The notes under the pieces were generated by a model. The model was not told the origin of the DNA. It was given only the letters and a program-made list of their open reading frames with translations, and searched no databases. The translations under genes and the position numbers were made by a program. From assembly GCA_009809945.1 (NCBI GenBank), contig WTPW01000326.1, forward strand, positions 225,491 through 289,490: a stretch of 64,000 bases of DNA, read 5' to 3'. Position 1 is the first letter of the stretch. The number at the start of each line of letters is the position of its first letter. Shown in pieces: positions 33,420-45,303 of this stretch. Source of the DNA: Gigaspora margarita. Taxonomy: Eukaryota; Glomeromycota; Glomeromycetes; Diversisporales; Gigasporaceae.

Positions 33420-34330
33420 TAAATCAAATCTAAGACTAAAAAAAAGAAATTATTAGATTAATCAAAGTATATTAATGCTCATATAATTTCAGTTAAAATA
33501 TCCTTAGATTCTAGTAGTAGTAATAGTGAAAATAGTATAACATCTAGCTAAAATGAACTTGAAACCAATACCTTAGCATGTTCACAAAATGAACCAGAAT
33601 TTTCTGAATCATCTAAAAGCAAGTCTAGTAATTCAGAAAGTGATTTAGAAAAATATGAAGTTAATACTACAAAAAAAAAATAACTGTTCTAATACCAAAA
33701 GCTCAAAGAAGTAAAAGAATGCCAAGTTAAAAAAAACTTCTAGCAAAAATTCTAGTACTGTCTCCTCTGATAAAAAGAGTAGTAAAAATACTAAATCACT
33801 AAAATTTCTACAAATAACATTAGTTTAAATACATTTTTTGCTATTTTATAATCAATAGATGATTTATTACTTGCACACAATCTAAAGAAGTTTCTATTAA
33901 TAGTTATAATATAATTAATACTGAATTCATTGTTTAAAAGATCCTATTTCAAATTTCTCAAACAAAGAATATGAAAAGTTCTGGCATAAGATTACTATAG
34001 TATTCTTTTTATATCTTGCAACTAATATTAGATCTAATTTGAATTGTTTTCCAACAAGCAAATATACTACCCCAAAATATTCAAGAAAAAAAGCAAATGG
34101 AAGCAGAAATTTTATAACCAAACCCTATAGAAATTAAACTTATTTGAAAATTATTCTTAATAATATTGTTACTATTTATTGCAAGATTAGTTTACTATTA
34201 AAAAAGATTGTACAAGTGCTTTTTGCTATGATAATAGTAGGCAAATTGCTTAGTTATCTCAAAAAATTTTATAAAATTATTAGAAGCAAAAGTTGATAAA
34301 AATAAGAAGCTATTTGTTAAATAATATAAT
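33420..34330 (+). pseudogene. Decayed, unidentified coding remnant
   Basis: From about 33500 one plus-strand frame reads a Ser-rich, acidic stretch (LDSSSSNSENS, then SESSKSKSSNSESD). After frameshifts, at 33930-34130 another frame reads NFSNKEYEKFWHKI then FLYLATNIRSNLNCFPTSK. Composition and spacing look like an old protein, interrupted by stops. I do not recognise the family; a transposase or host-gene relic are both possible. Confidence 0.4.
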
Positions 34331-34354
34331 AATTTTTTAGAGTCTTCAGATATA

Positions 34355-34500
34355 GCTTATAGTGTTTTGCAAGATCTGATCTAAGATCCAGATCTGATTT
34401 AGATTTGGCACTTCAGATTAAATCAGATCTATGATTTGTAAAATCTGACAAATTTAGTGGGTCCAATCCAAAGATCCATTTGGATCTGTTTATGCTAATA
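34355..34500. repeat. Possible lone hAT end with GATCTGATT repeats
   Basis: TAGTGTTTTGCAAGATCTG is followed by several AGATCTGATTTAGATC-like repeats, the arrangement of a hAT left end. No right end or TSD found. Confidence 0.35.
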
Positions 34501-34534
34501 TAAACTGCTATCATTATGATTACCATAGATTTCT

Positions 34535-34805
34535 AAAAAATAATTTTCTTTAAAAATAAGCTACTCCTCAAATTTGAGCCAAAATCTAAAAATCTCTAAT
34601 ACCTAAAAATAGGCTATTTTATGTTTTCAAGCTGAAAACAATAGTAATTTTTTTATTTTAAAAATAAGCTACCTTTTAAATCTATGCATATACCAGTAAT
34701 CATACAATCTAATTTCGCTACTTTATTAGATATAAACAAGTTTCTAGTAACTTATAGTAAACTGGAAAATAACAAGCATTACTGAAAACTTGTTTTTTTT
34801 ACTAT
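34535..34805 (-). repeat. Inverted, CpG-depleted copy of part of the 22.5-22.86 kb element
   Basis: It aligns in reverse to 22550-22855, with the three AAATAAGCTAC-type motifs at matching spacing and the same AACAAGTTT-type hairpin. Where the 22 kb copy has CCGAAAATAAGC this copy has TTTAAAAATAAGC or CTAAAAATAGGC, so CpG sites have been lost. Confidence 0.6.
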
Positions 34806-34929
34806 CACAATATTATATAAGTAAAAAACAATGCTATTATTTTCTACTGGGAATTTATATACATACTTTCTTCTCATGCTAACCAATATTGTAACCTAAT
34901 AAGAATTAAAATAAATAGATGAATTTATT

Positions 34930-35245
34930 TGTCACTGCCGATGATAGTTATCGGAGTGTGATTAATCAATTAGATCAAAGGATCTTGTGTAATATAAAAA
35001 ATACAAAAACTTTAATTTTTTTGAAAAATCACTTCCAACTTATAATTTTGTTTATGAACCTACTTTTTTTTATGTGAACAAAAATTTTTAGCAAAATTTT
35101 ACTATATTTGAAGCTTTACCCAAACCCTAACTATGGCTCTAACCCTAACCCTAATGATAGTAAAATTTGATACTTTGTTTTGTTTTGATCATAATGTTAC
35201 ATAATCTAATTGGTTAATTATGCTTCAGTAACTGTCACCACTAGT
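34930..35245. mobile_element. Putative MITE, GATGATAGTTATCGG ends
   Basis: Left GATGATAGTTATCGGAGTG and, on the minus strand, right GGTGACAGTTACTGAAGCA, then TRATTAAYCAATTAGAT on both. Contains CTAACCCTAACCCTAATG. About 310 bp, non-coding, TSD not clear. Confidence 0.5.
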
Positions 35246-35259
35246 AACATACACATTTT

Positions 35260-35460
35260 TTCAAAATAAAAAATTAAAATAAAAAAATAAATAAAAACAA
35301 AATATATATTTAAATAAATTAAAAAAAAATAAATTATTATAAAAAAATAAATAAATAAAATAAAAAATAAAACAAAATACATTTTTAAATAAATAGAAAA
35401 GAAATAAATTATTATAAAAAAATAAATAAATAAATAAGTTAAATAAAAAAAATATTAATT
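35260..35460. repeat. A-rich (AAAT)n low-complexity tract
   Basis: AAATAAATAAATAAAATAAA-type sequence without other content. Confidence 0.8.
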
Positions 35461-35539
35461 AAAATAATCAAATTTAAAGCATACAACTCTTTCCAATGAT
35501 TACTTGGACCAAATTTTTAATTGAAGAAAACAAAAAGTT

Positions 35540-36570
35540 TTTTGCTAGAGAGTTGTTAGTATCACAGAACCTACGGTTTTTACAAAGGTTAACCTTACTC
35601 TAGAGGACTCCTTTGATATATTTGGCATGCAAGCCAGAAGCATTTTAGTATAAGATAACTAGCAGAAAGTAGAGCTCTTGTACAGAAAATTTTGGTTAGA
35701 GTCATCATTTCCACTCTGTTAATAAAGTAACCTGTGACAAAATAAAGAAGAACAACAAAGGAATGAGTTTTCTGAATACACTCTCCTGTAAATTTTTTAC
35801 AAGTGATTTCTTCTTTCACTTTTCTTTCTTTCTTGCTGATTTTTCAAAATTTTCGATAAAAAGTGGCAATTTGGTTTACCCTTTTCAAAAGATTGGCATT
35901 GTTTACTTTTCCAAATTCAGATGGACCTAGTAGAATGCAACCATGTGATGTGTTTGTTTATGGAACAGCATTAGTGCTACTCTATACAATGTTGCTCCAG
36001 TTGATGGTTAAGGGATATCCGAGATTGGATATTTGGTTGGAAGAAGATGTAAATTAAGGCATAGCTTTAAAGTAGAGATATACAATAGTTGCATTTGTTA
36101 TATAATTTTTATTAAGCCCAACACAGGTTATAATAGTGTATTCTTTTTTATTTTGGATTGTTTTGTTCCTATTGTTAGATTAGCCTTTGTGTTTATATCA
36201 TATGGTTTTTTTTCTTTTTTGTTTTCCCTTCTATTTTTCATTTCGTTTGTTTTTCTTTTTTTTTTGTTTTCTTGGTTTTTGATTTTTCTTTCCTTACCCC
36301 CTCTCCTTATTTTGTCCTTATTCAATTCCTGGTTAATTAAAGGAATATAAAGGAGAGAAGAAGCCATTTTGGTGTAGCACTTAGGCTAGTTTAACATAGC
36401 TTCTAGTCTTTAGATTTGTCTTCAAATTAGTGCAGTAGGTTGCACTTGGGCACTATTAAGGCAGCCAGGTGATGTCAGGTTTGCAAATTAGGAGTAAACA
36501 AGTATATTAATGTAGCAATATGCTTAGAATCTTAATAAAATACTGGTGAAACCGCCTAAGTGAAAAAAAA
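35540..36570 (+). other. Retroposon-like unit of unknown type, poly(A) at 3' end
   Basis: The composition is less AT-biased than the flanks. AATAAAAT at about 36533 lies just before an A-run starting at 36562, as for a polyadenylated transcript. A 64-codon frame at 35863-36057 (LFKRLALFTFPNSDGPS, LEEDVN end) and a polypyrimidine tract (36205-36310) are present, but no domain is recognised. No tRNA boxes or clear TSD. It could be a LINE 3' end, a processed pseudogene or a retroposon like those at 32, 50 and 61 kb. Confidence 0.4.
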
Positions 36571-36900
36571 TTAAAATAATAATTAAAAAAATAAAATAAA
36601 TTAAAATAAAATTTGAATTATAATAAATTAAAAAATAAAGAACCATTTAAAATATAATAAAAAAATAAATTATATTAAATTAAAAAATTTAAATTATAAT
36701 AAATTAAAAAAAAGTATTATTTAAAAAAATAAATAAAGTAAAAAAAATTAAAAAATCAAAAAAATTAATAAATAAATTAAAATAAAATAAATTGAAAAAA
36801 AAGTTTTAAAAAAAACTATAAAAAAAAATTAAAAAAAAATTAAACAAAAAAAACAAAAAAAAATAAATAAAAAAAAGTATAAAAAATTAACTTTAAATTT
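36560..36900. repeat. A-rich low-complexity tract
   Basis: AAATTAAAATAAAAA-type sequence following the poly(A) of the preceding unit. Confidence 0.8.
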
Positions 36901-38620
36901 AATAAATAGGTACTTTTTGTTATAATTAAAAAGTAAACTATAATTCAAACACAATTTAGCAGTATAAGATTTTATTTATTTATATGTAAACTAATACAAT
37001 TTATTTGTTATACTAAATTGTATATTATAAATAGCATAAATACATTAACTTTAATTTGAATCTTGTTACATATTTATTCCTGCTTAGCAATTTATAAAAA
37101 AAAATTGTATTTTTTTCAAAATTATATAACTGGCTTGCTATGGAACAACCTTTAAGTTATTTTTTATTTGCATAAGATAGGCTTTATTATTGAATCTAGT
37201 CTTCAAAAAGTTATTGCAAAAAAGAAGCATATAGGTTCATTGAGTTTCATTTAGTAGCAATCAACCACATCTCTATATGCCCTATACTTTTGCTACTAGT
37301 ATATACATACTATTATTAATAATATACAAGAGTAAACAAATAATTTTAAATCTTTAGATAGCACACTAGCTAGTACTATTATGGGTTTACTAATATGGAA
37401 TATATATAAAAAAGTCTATTCAAAAAATACATAGAGCACTTTGTTAATTCTATTCCTCTAATATGCTTTTGTTTTACTAATTTTTGATAAATATAAAAGC
37501 TATATAATTATATTTGTGTCAACTTTTGTCATCAAAATAATATTCTTCTCTATTTTCTTCTACTGTATACTACCCATGTCCTACAACTTGTTGAACTACT
37601 ATTTGCTTAACTTAAAAAAACATATGATAGCAAATATGATAAATTTCTTACTAATAATAGCAAACAAGTAACAAAATGTATATTTGCTAAACTTTTCAGA
37701 CAGGTTAATATTAAAATATATACTCCATTACTATATATAATACTTTTAGAGCAATGAGAATATGGTATTCAATCTTGATATCATCAATCCTTATTATCTT
37801 GAGCCTTTAATGACAATACATAATTTTGATCTACCAAGTTCTAAAAAATCTATTAATCTACTTGTCATACTAACTACATCCTCTTTATCTAGATTAGTTT
37901 TAAATTATCTTAACTTAACTTCTACAAATAAAAATTTATAGACAAAAATAAAATCACTTAATAAAAGAGTAGAACATTTAAAATTGGAGTTAGAACTATT
38001 TAAAAATCAAGGTACTAGTTCTTTAATAAAGTACAGAAAATTATATAATTTTTTAAAAGAAGGGGTCCTTATTTTATCACATCCTTAAAGTATTATTATA
38101 ATAAAAATTATAATATTTGAATTTAAATTTCTCAACAACTACTTATCCAAATAGGCTAAAATTTTACTATAAATAGATATGGGCCCTCAAAAGTAAAAAC
38201 CAGACAATTAAAATTTTTGAAAATTAATCTGTTTGATTGATCAGGTGTAAATTTAAGGCCCAATATTTTTTATTTAATAATGAAAGCCTGATTATTTAAT
38301 AAATTTTTTAATACAAAAGTTAAAAGCTTTTGATACTATAATCTAAAAATAGATTTACTGAGATTTACCGTTAGTAATACAAGTATTATATGGATCTACA
38401 GATCTGATAATCCTGTTTAAACAGGTTTGTTAATCATGAATAAGTTATTTTTAGATTGTTTTGATTTTGTGTAACAAAATAGTTTTTGCTGATTTTCTCA
38501 AAACCCAATTGTCTAGTTTCTACTTTTGAGGGCCCATATAATATTGATCTATATTTTATTAAAATTTTAACCAAATTAGGTTAGTAGTTCTTGTAAAATC
38601 TATATATAATTTTATTAGGA
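36901..38620. other. AT-rich DNA with weak coding traces
   Basis: Only short scraps are readable, for example a heptad-like NKRVEHLKLELELFKNQG near 37965-38020 on the plus strand. It might be the 3' part of the remnant at 33420-34330, but nothing proves it. 38170 and 38540 hold an inverted pair around CTCAAAAGTA(G)AAAC. Confidence 0.35.
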
Positions 38621-38629
38621 AAATTATTT

Positions 38630-38800
38630 TGGGTAAAATAATTTTAGATCAAGCAGATAGCTGCTATACAGTAAAGCTAAATTTTACTATATCAATTAAT
38701 AATAATTAATTAAGTAAACTTGTTTGGAAGATCAAAATACATATACTCCAAGATTTTTATTAAAATTGAAGTTTTTATTATTTAACTTTTAATTTTGAAA
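38630..38800. repeat. Half of the AAATAAGC-family foldback core
   Basis: It contains AGTAAAG, AATTTTACTA, AAGTAAACTTGTTTGGAAG then ATCAAAATACATATACTC, the left arm of the core seen at 30870 and 50150. The mirror arm is missing. Confidence 0.55.
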
Positions 38801-38814
38801 ATTATAATTTGGCA

Positions 38815-39046
38815 CACTATGGACTATAGTGCACCTTTATAGTAGCAAATATAAATAATAATTAGAATTAGTAGAGTTAGAGTTAGAGAATTAGAAGGTT
38901 AGAAGTTAAAGTTAGTAATAGATTAATTTAAAATTAGAATTTAAGGTAATATCACAAGAGAAGCATTTTTCATTAAAAATGCAACAAAGGTTACTATAGT
39001 AAAATTTTAATTAAGAAGTATAAAAAGAGTGCATTATAGTGCACAA
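38815..39046. mobile_element. Possible MITE, TATAGTGCACC ends
   Basis: GACTATAGTGCACCTTTATA on the left and, on the minus strand, CACTATAATGCACTCTTTTT on the right. The interior is AT-rich; GTTAGAGTTAGAGAATTAGA runs are present. Confidence 0.4.
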
Positions 39047-39365
39047 CACTATTTTTTAAACCTTTAATTTTTATATTCATTGAATATAATTTTTTAAAAC
39101 ATTTTCAATATTATATAAAAATTTTTAATTATTATTAAAGTATAACCAAGTGAAGTTTCAATTAACATAATAAGTAAAGTGAGACAATTCATAATGTACT
39201 GCTAAAAAAAAACTATAAAGCTATAATATGAGCTTTGCTGATATTTTTAATAAATTTTTGTGTAGATTGTAAAAATTGGGTATTTTTTTAGTATAGAATA
39301 TAAAAAGGGATATAGAAGTTAGTATTTAAATATAAAAAAAGTAGCAAAAATATGTTAATTGGCTA

Positions 39366-39535
39366 GTTAAATGTGTGCTATTTATCATATGATATTTTTT
39401 ACTTAGTAGCCATCCCATTCATGTATGGTGTAATCACTTTATCTAATTTTGATTTGTTAATATAATATATAGATATGATTATTATTACTAACCATGTATT
39501 CATAGTAAAAATCACATAATAAATGGCATGCTCTT
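39366..39535. mobile_element. Possible MITE, GTGYGCYATTTAT ends
   Basis: ATGTGTGCTATTTATCATAT on the left and, on the minus strand, GCATGCCATTTATTATGTGA on the right, both leading into TTTTTAC. About 170 bp. Confidence 0.45.
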
Positions 39536-39644
39536 AATCAGTACAATTATTGAAAGAGTTATTAGAGTGGTCTAAACTTTTTGTAATATTATTTAAATAT
39601 TAAAAGGTTTAAAAGCATTAAAAAGTGTATGTCATATAAACTAC

Positions 39645-39872
39645 CAGTGTTTAAAATTCAAATTTGGTTTTATGTTCTCAAAAGAACATTTTTAATTTCT
39701 TAATGTTCTCAGTAAAATTTTAATGTTCTTTATATAGGGAAATTAAATTTTTTTTAATATTAAAAGAATTTTTTGAATGTTCTCAAATAGAGAACATATT
39801 TTAATAATTTATGTTCTCAAAAATCATATAATGTTCTTTGAAAACACTGAGAATATTGAATTTTAAACACTG
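39645..39872. mobile_element. hAT-type MITE, CAGTGTTTAAAATTC ends
   Basis: 228 bp with ends CAGTGTTTAAAATTCAA on both strands. TATGTTCTCA and AATGTTCT motifs repeat inside, as in the larger hAT element at 8825-10286, so they are one family. Flanks TAAACTAC and TAACTATA match poorly as a TSD. Confidence 0.7.
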
Positions 39873-40496
39873 TAACTATACAGTAAATTTGAATTTTTTA
39901 AAAGTTTGGATTAGATATATAAGTTGCTATAACTAATTATAAGTCAGTAAAAATCTAAAAAATAGAGTTTTGTAGTATAGTAGCAATAACAAATAAATTA
40001 AATTAGTTTAGCATAATAAAAAAAAAACTAATATTTAAGTTGGGCAAAAAACTCATATATAATTTAATTATTATAAAGTTGTACCAGACTAATATCTAAG
40101 AACATTAATTAGTACAGATATTTTTAATAGACCTATTTGTGTAAAAGATAAAAAAGGTATAATTATAGTTGTTTAGATAAGATTGTAATAATTAAGAAGT
40201 TTAATTAGATAAAAAAATTGTAAACTAAGTAGCTACAAATATCTAAAATTGAAGGTATAAGAATAGTAAAAAATTTTAATAGCAGTAGAAAGAATAAGAT
40301 CTATAGTCTAAAAATTTCTTGAATTTTATATAGTTTAGTATAAAAAGACTATGTTTTCTTTTTTAATAACCAAAACCAATAGTTTATTATTGAAAGAAAG
40401 ACTGTATTAACAAATCAAATTTTAGAATAATTATTTAGTTTAATAACAATCAAAATTTATATTATTTTATTTTTTTAATTATAAAAAAATAATATA

Positions 40497-40755
40497 ATAT
40501 GGGAGGACCCACAGCCAAAGGTAACTTTGGAAAATCACATGATTTTAAAAAAATTATTACTAAACTTAATAATTGATTATTTAATATATAGTAGGTAGTA
40601 TTAAAATGATAAACTAAATTTGTATATTTTTTATTAATATTATTGATAAATAAAAATTGTTTTTATAAAAATAATAATTAGATAGTTATTATATAAAATC
40701 TTAAAATCTAATTGGTTGATCCAAAGTTACCTTTTGTTATAGACTTTCTCATATC
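40497..40755. mobile_element. Putative MITE, AAAGGTAACTTTGG ends
   Basis: ATATGGGAGGACC then AAAGGTAACTTTGG on the left; the minus strand of the right end reads ATATGAGAAAGTC then AAAGGTAACTTTGG. About 255 bp, non-coding. Confidence 0.5.
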
Positions 40756-40811
40756 AATCAATTGACTTGTTATACTATTTTTGAATAAGATTTTTGTTAT
40801 ATATAAATTTA

Positions 40812-41073
40812 TAAAAAATATATATAAAATTACTATAAACTTTGAATCTATAATGTTTCTTTCCATACATATTAACTTAAAATTAAATTTCAGAAAGATA
40901 AAACAAAGGAAAAAGAAAAAAAATTAAGCCCAAAAATTGGTTTAAAGGTTCACTAATTTTGTACATAATGAAATTGTAACTTTTCAAAAACAAATATTTT
41001 TTAGTTATTAAGATAAAAAGCATATATAAAAACATGCTTTAAACAACTTTACTTAGACAACAGAAGTAGGTTA
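40812..41073 (+). repeat. Inverted repeat pair, left member
   Basis: It matches the reverse complement of 52245-52500 over about 260 bp (AAAATTACTATAAACTTTG, AACAAATATTTT, ACAACTTTAYTTARACAA). Its continuation at 41484-41515 also matches 52215-52244, so the pair bounds an 11.7 kb block. Confidence 0.65.
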
Positions 41074-41483
41074 TCTTGTAAGAAAAATGGGTTATCTATG
41101 TACTTAAATAAAATTTATTGTATTCAATATAAACCCTTTTTTTCTTATTAGATAACCTACTTTGGGCTCTTAAGCAAAGTTGTTCAGCATGTAATTTTAC
41201 TTGTATTTGAGATTAAATACAGTTTTTTGGTCTTGGACCTTTTACTAAGTGAAAAATATAATAAAAGTTAGAAAAAATTTTTTAAAAAAATTTTTTTCTA
41301 ACTTTAACTACATTTTCACTTAGTAAAAAGTTCAAAAAAGTGCATTTTAATTGCAAATACAAGTAAAATTACATGTCAACAACTTTGTTAGAAGCCCAAA
41401 GTAGATTATCTAATAAAAAAGGTTTTATATTGAAATATAACAATTTTATTTTTTAGTATATAAATATCTCATTTTCTTTACAA
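41074..41483. repeat. 410 bp foldback element with an empty site elsewhere in the window
   Basis: The two halves are inverted copies, about 190 bp each: CTTGTAAGAAAAATG mirrored by CATTTTCTTTACAAG, and AGATAACCTACTTTGGGC mirrored by GCCCAAAGTAGATTATCT, around the centre AAAAAATTTTTTAAAAAAAT. GGTTA and GGTAA flank it. At 52244 the homologous sequence runs straight through, showing the uninterrupted target. No coding capacity. Confidence 0.75.
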
Positions 41484-41574
41484 GGTAAGGAGAGGGCCAT
41501 TTATTAGCTGATTAGGGTTTCACTAAGTAGCTGACCCCACTCCACACCTGATAATTTTTCAAGAATTTGATTGG

Positions 41575-41712
41575 TTAAAATTTTATTCCTCTTTTGATCA
41601 AAAAACGCAAAAACATCTTTGACCCAAAAATAAGCTACCCACGATCGATGAAAGTTGCTACATAGTAAAGTCCAAATTTTACTAAATAAATCGATTAAAG
41701 TCGCTTAAGTAG
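41575..41712 (+). repeat. Left half of an AAATAAGC-family foldback element split by the LINE
   Basis: AAATAAGCTACCCACGATCG, then AGTTGCTACATAGTAAAGTC, up to GATTAAAGTCGCTTAAGTA, ends where the LINE begins. The element resumes at 49632 after the LINE's A-run. Confidence 0.65.
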
Positions 41713-42079
41713 AGATTTTTTCTATTTACGGCAAAACAGAAAGTAATATTAAAAAAGTACTTTCTCAATAAGAAACATATCTGGGGCAGATAACAAAATA
41801 TTTGCAATACAAAAAATCATCTTTAGCTTACTAAAGCAAAATTTTAGTAATACAACTTCTTAAAGAGCTATTACTCAAAATGCTATTTTTTGAAAATTTT
41901 TCTCACAACTTTGGGAAACAGAGTATACTCTGTATTGCAGATCTTTTAACATTATACCAAATATGTAACGTCAAAATAAGTAAACAAACAAGCAAACAAC
42001 AACAACAAATAACAAATACATCACCTTAAGAACTAATTTGTCAGTGCATAAACTAAAAAGAAAAACCTGCATAGAGCAC

Positions 42080-43620
42080 AATGAAACATCTAATGGTATA
42101 CCAAAGCTTATTCAGTAAACAGGAATACGAGATTACAGAGATCCTATAGCAGCAAAAACTATTTGTACTACAAGAAGACAAAGAAGTGACAAAAGTCTTA
42201 GGTATTATACAACCTGAAACAGTATTTATTATTCGCTCAGCTTTAGAAGTATATAACTAGAATCAATATGTGCAGGCTGCAAATAAAGGAGAAAATAGCA
42301 ACCAAAAAAATTTCTTTCCAAATATTGTTAGACGTAATATAAGTGAAGACATAAGCAAAAAGCTGACACTTATCCTCACAAAAACATTCACAATAGATTA
42401 TGGTAACCTAGAAATGCAACAACAGATACAAAGGTTCTTAAAGGAATATCTTGAAAATCCTGAAAGTTCTAATAAAGAAAACATTAAAAGTAGTAAACCT
42501 TCAGTCTCTAATGGAAATGGAACAACTACTCCCAATGGAAAGGGTATATTGTAAGAAAAGAACAAAACAGAAAGTTTAGATCATTATAAGGACAATACAA
42601 AGCCTATAATAAGTATTAATGCTTAGGAAATGCAAGCTTCCATGACTAAACTTACAAGAGAGCAAATGAAACCTCTAAATTCACCTTACCCTGAGACACA
42701 TGCAGCCCCGAGCAAATCTATTTTGCTAGAAAGATCCAAATTACAACTTACAATTGGAACTGCCAAAAGAAACAAATACAAGAGTAATTCAGAAAAATTT
42801 AAGCTTCTACAAAAGAGCATTAGTTAAGAGGTTTCTCAAAAATAGAAAGTTCAATGCAGCACTAATCAAAATCGAGACCAAGAACTCCAAAAGAAGGAAG
42901 GAACTTATAGTAGCATGTGTAATACACTACAAGGAAGGAAAGATGATAAGAGTAACACAAGAAGAATTTGACAAAAAAACTTTAATAGAATGTAGCAAAA
43001 ATAAAATAATAGTTAAAAATGTACCTAAAACAGCAGCAGAAACGACTTTGCTCTGACAACTCAAAAGCATTAATGCAAGAGCAGTATACATCTCATCGAA
43101 TAGGAATGGTAACCAACAGAATGTGGTTACTGTGTACTTCTCGTCAGACAAGAAACACCATGAGGCAGCAAGAAAAGCAATTTACTACTACCACACAAAG
43201 CTAGAATGGGCTATAAATTTAAACAAAAGTGGTCGCACTATTTATCCAAGGAAAGAACATATAAAGAAACCAGTAAGAATACCACTGACTGCTCACGAAT
43301 CAGACAAAGAAAATATTCAACCAGTAGGCATGCAGTCAGTAAAAGGAAAAGACATAATGAACAAGCGGCCAGCAAATAATCTGCAATTGGATAACAATAG
43401 GTCCAATATTAAAGAAAACTCATTTAACCATACAGGGCACACAGAGTCTAATAGAAAATCAATTATGGATCTCCTGTGTGATATTATAAATAGATTAAAG
43501 ATAATTGAGAGTAATCAGAAAGGGGCTGCATGCCCTATCGCTCCTAACAGTTGCTGTGGGCACTTCAATGGAATGGGAGGCCCATCCAAGTGCACATATG
43601 GAGCTGCCCAAAGAAAATGA
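42080..43620 (+). pseudogene. LINE ORF1 relic
   Basis: Several plus-strand frames join across frameshifts. 42270-42554 is Asn/Lys-rich. 42754-43200 reads basic sequence (LVKRFLKNRKFNAAL) and then IIVKNVPKTAAETTLL and VVTVYFSSDKKHH, which resembles the beta strands of an RRM-like fold used by ORF1 RNA-binding proteins. 43123-43620 is a 165-codon frame ending CCGHFNGMGG..C, possibly a remnant zinc site. A TGA after ETTLL sits where Trp would fit. ORF1 proteins bind LINE RNA; the RRM call is inference. Confidence 0.55.
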
Positions 43621-43689
43621 GTGCACACAACCAAAAAACAATTATACAGCACAGAATATAGAAATTAATATGGCAATGCACAATATAAA

Positions 43690-44450
43690 TGGACTTTAAC
43701 ACATGGATATAGATTAGATATTCTAATGCAATGGGCAAAGGAAAACAATCTTAATTTAATTAGTATCTTAGAAACAAATCTTCAAGAAATAGAAGAAAAT
43801 TATTTGTTAAAAGAAGAAGCGGAATACAGAGGCATATGGACTAATGCATCTGTATCTAAGCACAAAGGATCTGGAGTAGGCTTACTAGTATGAAAAGACC
43901 TTGAAAAACATATTGGCAAAATAGAAAGACCAAATGAGTTTCTATTAGTAGTTCACTTCTTTTTAAAGCATAATACTTCATAGTAATTAGTGTATACCTA
44001 CCCCCAAATAACAAGGAGGTACCAAGTCAATCAAAAAAAATATCAAAAAAATTAAAGAAGAACATCAGTGAAATAAACGAATCATTGTTATAGGAGATTT
44101 CAACTCTACAACTGATCCAAAATTAGATTATCTAAAGGCCAATGCATCGCACAAAAGACTCTCGCTCTACAACTGGCTAATACAAAACAAGTTTGAAGAC
44201 ATATACAGGAAATTAAATCCACAAACTAAGGAATTCACCTGGAGCAATAATGAAACTGCCATGAGGATTGACCAAATATGGCTATCAGAGGGTCTCCTTA
44301 GAAAGGTCACTTGTGCTGAAATTCAAGAACTCTTAGTAATAACAGGCAGTAACCATAAACTACCCGTGGTGCATATTCGACTTAAAGGAATCCATTCCAG
44401 AAAGAGGTCAGATCAAAGTATTCAAAGCACATGCTCAACTTTATGATGGA
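43690..44450 (+). pseudogene. LINE AP-like endonuclease domain
   Basis: In order: LISILETNLQEIEENY (first acidic residue region), GSGVGLLV then a TGA at a Trp position, VYLPPNN, IIVIGDFNS at about 44082-44110, FTWSNNETAMRIDQIWLS at about 44237, and GSNHKLPV at about 44346, where the family has a catalytic SDH; Asp is replaced by Asn. The enzyme nicks target DNA to prime reverse transcription. Stops and the loss of this Asp make it inactive. Confidence 0.8.
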
Positions 44451-45303
44451 AATTAAATTTGATAACCTCAGAAAAATGGAAAGAATACCAAATGGTGCTC
44501 TGGAAGAAGTTAGACAAGAAAATGCCAAAAGTACTCAGAAATGCAATTTTCAACCCTAACAAAGAAGACCTTATCTGCCTAAGCAAAGTTCTTGACCAGA
44601 CTTGAAAGAATATCGAAACTACTAATCTAGCAGTGGCAAAGAAAACAGTACCATGCCTCCAAATAAAGAAGACAGTAGAGGCTAAATAACAGAAAACAGC
44701 TTAGGAAAATTAATACGTGAAGTAAAACAGAACAGAATTAATTTAAAGTGCCTGCCATTAAAAGTATGGAATAACCAAATTAGGCATATAAACCATCTTG
44801 CAGAAGCAAAAGTTAACAAAATTCCTCACAGTAGAGAAGAGTTGGAAGGCTGGTTAACAGAGGCATACACATAGTTTAGGCACTAGAAAGGAAGCTAACG
44901 ACTAAAAGTAAAAGAGCCAAAAGTGCAGAAATTAAAAGCTTTGTTCAAAGGCATGCAGAGATAATTATTGCAGAACAAAGGAAAATGCTAACAAGTCTTT
45001 TGGAAAGACCTTTTAATAAAGTAACATTGGACTGTTTACTTGTTAAAAAAATGATCAGATTTTTTTAGCAACAGAACCAGAGGAAGTCAGGAAGCTAACA
45101 AAAGACTTCTTTCAAAAGCAATTTTACCAAGAGGAAGTAGAAAACAATGTCTCGAATGGCAGGTGAAATGAGGAGTACTTTTCTTCTGCCAGAATAGAAA
45201 AGCACTAGAATGACGCTCTTAGTGAACCAACAACAATAGAGGAATAGAACCAGGTATTGCAAGAGAGCAAAACAAACTCAGTACCAGGATCTTCTTCAAT
45301 GCA
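44451..45303 (+). pseudogene. LINE linker between endonuclease and RT
   Basis: Low-conservation coding sequence with several stops (TGA or TAG before WKLN-like, KNIE and FRH segments). Fragments such as EELEGWLTEAYT are readable. No domain known. Confidence 0.5.

Noticed and set aside
35128-35160. Telomere-like CCCTAA repeats (also near 18720, 25447, 54530, 55808)
   Set aside because: Only about two units each, embedded in MITEs or spacers; no true telomeric array.
36033-36367. Overlapping 105-codon (plus) and 79-codon (minus) frames
   Set aside because: Both come from a polypyrimidine tract; the peptides are low-complexity Phe/Leu or Lys/Glu.
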